From NCBI GenBank assembly GCA_902768435.1, contig CACXLJ010000004.1:1-64000 (forward strand): a stretch of DNA of 64,000 nt. Reading direction: 5' to 3'. Shown piece after piece: positions 61,181 to 64,000 of the stretch. Below the pieces are notes generated by a model that did no database searches, was not told where the DNA came from, and saw only the letters and a list, made by a program, of their open reading frames with translations. The stretch is from an uncultured Bacteroidales bacterium. Lineage in GTDB: Bacteria > Bacteroidota > Bacteroidia > Bacteroidales > Muribaculaceae. Both the position numbers and the translations under genes were made by a program. The stretch's first letter is position 1. Every line of letters begins with the position of its first letter.

Positions 61181-62173
61181 TTATCTCTTGACGGGGACTA
61201 TGCGCATCATTCTTGCTTTAGATGACCATGCAGTGTTAGCGTCGCGATTGAAAGTGAGCACGCCACTCTCCTCGTCATGAGAATTGAAATGCTGATAGAG
61301 TGCCATGCAGATGGCTGCAATAGCCTCGTGTTCGGTGCCTGAAGCCGTGGGGGGCACATCGGCCACGTTGTCGGTGGTGACGGGCGAGGTGGGCTTATTC
61401 TGCTTGTTTGCGGCCTTGTTAGCCTTGCCAAAGAGCCAGAACAAGATGCTGAGCATGAGCAAAGCCGAAAACACGATAAGCATAGCAACGACAGAAATAA
61501 TAAACCCGTGAGAATCTTCTTTGGCAAACTTCTCAATATTCTCGTTCACCACACCCAAGTTATATTTTCCAGGGGTGATGGCCGTGACATCGGTGGCACC
61601 GTCACGCACGCCCCAAGCTTCGGAGTCCATTTTGCCGTCAATGAGTTTGCTCTGCCCGTCAGCTTTTAGTGCAAAGGTGCAGTTAGCTGGCAAATTAGCA
61701 GGGATGTTCACCACATCCACCAAATCACCGTTAACGTCATACAGGTAGAGGCTATTTTCTTTGCCCGGTTCAATTTTAAATGACAGATGCAACGCACCCA
61801 AAGCCGAGTTGCCGTCGGCAAAGAAAACCACATGAGAGCGTGGAGCAAGTTTTGTGGCCACGTCTCCACGAGGTATCTCATAAAGCACGTCGGGGTGCGC
61901 GGCAGCATATTCATTGAGGTAATCCTTGGGCTTTTTGCCACCCAAATTGCTCATATCAATGGGTTGGTTTGCGATGAACATCTGCTCCATACCCACAGTG
62001 CTATAAGAGCTGTTGAACACCTCAATCCATGCGCTGCGATGGCCTGTTTGGTCAATCAGGTTGCTATCGTTTTGCGTCATCACCTCGTTAAAGCGCAAGT
62101 CCATGCGACCTTGTGCCGAGGCAATGAAACCTGTAACAGCAACCAATAGTGACAGTATAATACCTTTTTTCAT
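61181..62173 (-). CDS. mmdD: OadG-like delta subunit fused to a lamin-tail domain
   Basis: 330 residues from ATG 62171-62173. A signal peptide ends near 21 (IASAQ). A lamin-tail domain spans about 25-195 (RFNEVMTQNDSNLID, HRSAWIEVFNSSY, VVFFADGNSAL, LYLYDVNGDLVDVV). One membrane helix (about 220-245) precedes the cytoplasmic tail with EAIAAICMALYQHFN, the OadG/MmdD end that contacts the carboxylase complex. Most OadG proteins are under 100 residues, so the periplasmic fusion is remarkable. It sits in the operon between mmdA and mmdC. Confidence 0.78.
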   Translation of the reverse strand: MKKGIILSLLVAVTGFIASAQGRMDLRFNEVMTQNDSNLIDQTGHRSAWIEVFNSSYSTVGMEQMFIANQPIDMSNLGGKKPKDYLNEYAAAHPDVLYEIPRGDVATKLAPRSHVVFFADGNSALGALHLSFKIEPGKENSLYLYDVNGDLVDVVNIPANLPANCTFALKADGQSKLIDGKMDSEAWGVRDGATDVTAITPGKYNLGVVNENIEKFAKEDSHGFIISVVAMLIVFSALLMLSILFWLFGKANKAANKQNKPTSPVTTDNVADVPPTASGTEHEAIAAICMALYQHFNSHDEESGVLTFNRDANTAWSSKARMMRIVPVKR

Positions 62174-62188
62174 AGTAAGCATGCTTTA

Positions 62189-63802
62189 TTACAAAGGAAT
62201 ATTGCCGTGCTTCTTGGCGGGATTATTGTACTTTTTGGTGCGAAGCTGCTCCAAAGCACGAATCACGCGGAAGCGCGTATTGCGAGGCTCTATCACGTCA
62301 TCAATATAGCCATATTTGGCTGCATTGTAGGGCGTGCAGAACAGGTCGTTATATTCCTGTTCTTTTTCCTCAATGAATTTCTTGTTTTCTTCCATGATTT
62401 CCTTGGCCTTGGCCTCGTCACCAGCCTCTTTGGCCTCGGCGGCGGCAGTCTTGGCGGCCTTCATCTCCTTGGCATAGAGAATTCCGGCGGCACCGGCAGC
62501 ACCCATCACGGCAATTTCGGCGCTGGGCCAAGCGTAGTTCATGTCACCACGCAACTGCTTGCAGCTCATCACGATGTGACTACCACCATAGCTCTTGCGC
62601 AGTGTGACAGTCACTTTGGGCACGCTAGCTTCGCCGTATGCGTAGAGCAGCTTAGCGCCATTGAGAATCACGGCATTATACTCTTGTCCTGTACCGGGAA
62701 GGAATCCGGGCACATCAACAAGTGTGACAAGTGGAATGTTGAACGCATCGCAGAAACGTACAAAACGACCACCTTTCTTCGAAGCGTTAACATCGAGCAC
62801 GCCAGCCATGTGCTGAGGTTGATTGGCAACTACGCCCACGGCTTGACCGTTGAATCGTGCAAAGCCCACTATAATGTTCTTGGCAAAGTCACGATGCACC
62901 TCCAGGAACTCACCGTTATCCACTATTGCGCCAATCACATCATACATATTGTAGGGGTCGTTAGCGCTTTCAGGTATGATATTATTAAGAGCATCCTCAA
63001 CGCGATCAATCGGGTCGTTGCACTCCTGGCGTGGAGCTTCTTCCATGTTGTTGCTGGGCATATAACTCAGCAGTCGTTTAATGGTTTCTATCACCTCTTC
63101 TTCGGTATCGCAAGCAAAGTGGGTTACACCACTCTTTTGAGCATGCACGGTGGCACCACCCAGTTGCTCTTGAGTCACATTCTCACCGGTAACGGTCTTG
63201 ACCACAGCAGGACCAGTAAGGAACATGAATGAGGTTCCTTTTGCCATAAGTGTGAAGTCGGTTAGGGCAGGGGAGTACACTGCACCACCTGCGCAGGGGC
63301 CCAGGATGGCCGAAATCTGAGGAACTACACCGCTGGCGTCAATATTGCGTTGAAAAATTTCAGCATAGCCGGCCAAAGCGTTAATTCCCTCTGGAATGCG
63401 AGCACCACCAGAGTCGTTGAGACCAATAATGGGGGCACCCTGCTTCATGGCAAGGTCCATCACTTTGCACATTTTCATGGCCATAGCTTCGCCCAAAGAG
63501 CCACCTATCACGGTAAAGTCTTGAGCAAAAACATACACTAAACGGCCGTTAACTGTACCGTAGCCGGTAACCACGCCATCACCGGGAAAAGATTTCTTCT
63601 CTTGCCCGAAGTTGGTGCAGCGGTGACGTACAAACATGTCAAGTTCTTCGAAACTGCCCGGATCAAGGAGCATGTTTATTCTTTCGCGGGCTGTATATTT
63701 GCCCTTTTCGTGCTGCTTGGCAATGGCTTTCTCGCCACCGCCCATGCGAGCCTGAGCGCGCATGTCAATGAGCTGTTGGATTTTTTCGAGTTGCTTACTC
63801 AT
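62189..63802 (-). CDS. mmdA: Methylmalonyl-CoA/propionyl-CoA carboxyltransferase alpha subunit
   Basis: 537 residues from the ATG at 63800-63802, which has AAGGA upstream. It is a carboxyltransferase of the crotonase-like fold that moves the carboxyl group from methylmalonyl-CoA to biotin. Both CoA- and biotin-binding halves are present: RINMLLDPGSFEELDMFVRH, GLNDSGGARIPEGINALAGY, ILGPCAGGAVYSPAL and LVDVPGFLPGTGQE. An insertion of about 40 lysine- and glutamate-rich residues (AKTAAAEAKEAGDEAKAKEI) lies near the C-terminus. The product is propionyl-CoA. Confidence 0.95.
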   Translation of the reverse strand: MSKQLEKIQQLIDMRAQARMGGGEKAIAKQHEKGKYTARERINMLLDPGSFEELDMFVRHRCTNFGQEKKSFPGDGVVTGYGTVNGRLVYVFAQDFTVIGGSLGEAMAMKMCKVMDLAMKQGAPIIGLNDSGGARIPEGINALAGYAEIFQRNIDASGVVPQISAILGPCAGGAVYSPALTDFTLMAKGTSFMFLTGPAVVKTVTGENVTQEQLGGATVHAQKSGVTHFACDTEEEVIETIKRLLSYMPSNNMEEAPRQECNDPIDRVEDALNNIIPESANDPYNMYDVIGAIVDNGEFLEVHRDFAKNIIVGFARFNGQAVGVVANQPQHMAGVLDVNASKKGGRFVRFCDAFNIPLVTLVDVPGFLPGTGQEYNAVILNGAKLLYAYGEASVPKVTVTLRKSYGGSHIVMSCKQLRGDMNYAWPSAEIAVMGAAGAAGILYAKEMKAAKTAAAEAKEAGDEAKAKEIMEENKKFIEEKEQEYNDLFCTPYNAAKYGYIDDVIEPRNTRFRVIRALEQLRTKKYNNPAKKHGNIPL

Positions 63803-63812
63803 TTCCTTATTC

Positions 63813-64000
63813 TTATTTGTTGGGATTTTCACAAAGTTCTACAAGCGCACCGCAAGTGGTCTTGGGGTGGAGGAAGGCGATGTTCAGGCCCTCTGCGCCT
63901 TTGCGAGGCTCTTTGTCGACCACACGGCCGCCTTTTTCCTGCACCTCGGCAAGTGCGTTGGCAACGCCGTCTTCTACTGCGAAGGCAATGTGCTGAATGC
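63813..64000 (-). CDS. mce: Methylmalonyl-CoA epimerase (C-terminal part)
   Basis: The reading frame ends at the TAA at 63813-63815 and runs off the window at 64000. The 61 visible residues include QHIAFAVEDGVANALAEVQ, EKGGRVVDKEPRKGAEGL, IAFLHPKTTCGALVELCE, with the zinc-binding His and terminal Glu of the vicinal-oxygen-chelate fold. It interconverts the R and S forms of methylmalonyl-CoA in the succinate-propionate pathway and is upstream in the same operon as mmdA, 10 bases apart. Confidence 0.93.
   Translation of the reverse strand, partial: IQHIAFAVEDGVANALAEVQEKGGRVVDKEPRKGAEGLNIAFLHPKTTCGALVELCENPNK

Noticed and set aside
62207..63232. 341-residue plus-strand frame opposite mmdA
   Set aside because: Shadow of mmdA.
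1..64000. Mobile elements, phage genes and tRNA genes
   Set aside because: I looked for transposase or integrase motifs, terminal repeats and cloverleaf-like sequences in the gaps and found none I could support.

Overview
The window is a piece of a Bacteroidales chromosome, most likely from a gut commensal near Muribaculaceae or Prevotellaceae. The evidence is a SusC/SusD polysaccharide locus, many Bacteroidota-only families (DUF4836, DUF4924, DUF5103, DUF5715, TamL), a decarboxylating propionate operon, a dockerin protein, and upstream regions that repeatedly match the Bacteroidota promoter TTG-N19..20-TAnnTTTG. Family placement is inference. Coding density is high, and I see no tRNA, rRNA, insertion sequence, phage gene or CRISPR array.

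Layout. 0-7.5 kb: typA, the electron-bifurcating pair nfnA-nfnB, and murB-murA (murB has an inverted repeat on its promoter; MurA carries Asp at the usual catalytic Cys). 7.6-18.6 kb: a reverse-strand run tamB-tamL-ABC-ABC, an envelope assembly module followed by a heterodimeric exporter. 18.9-20.8 kb: an M15-like peptidase (DUF5715) and tatA-tatC. 20.8-31.3 kb: a polysaccharide utilisation locus, susC-susD-GH43-GH144-like-GH3, probably for a beta-linked glucan (beta-1,2-glucan is the best guess). 31.8-35.2 kb: fabD, three small genes including an Imm32-like protein, a VanZ-like protein and rplS. 35.4-40.9 kb: an HTH protein fused to a decayed DNA-methyltransferase domain, a type IX secretion plug protein and two tandem DUF4836 lipoproteins. 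40.9-47 kb: a MurU-like nucleotidyltransferase beside an AmgK-like kinase fused to a RapZ C-terminal domain, then crp-DUF4924-rfbD-prfC. 47-56.5 kb: giant exported proteins, namely a leucine-rich-repeat protein with starch-binding-like modules and a sorting tail, an amidase with a C-terminal dockerin, and a TolB-like propeller. 56.7-64 kb: prs, a cytoplasmic GH13 enzyme, and the sodium-pumping methylmalonyl-CoA decarboxylase operon with the methylmalonyl-CoA epimerase cut by the window edge.

Themes. Several genes converge on peptidoglycan: murA, murB, the AmgK/RapZ plus MurU recycling pair, the DUF5715 peptidase and the dockerin amidase. Another set serves export: Tat, TamL/TamB, the type IX plug and a sorting-tail protein. 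The most unusual items are the kinase-RapZ fusion, the HTH-pseudo-methyltransferase, the amidase-dockerin protein, the lamin-tail/OadG fusion and the palindrome-rich gaps.
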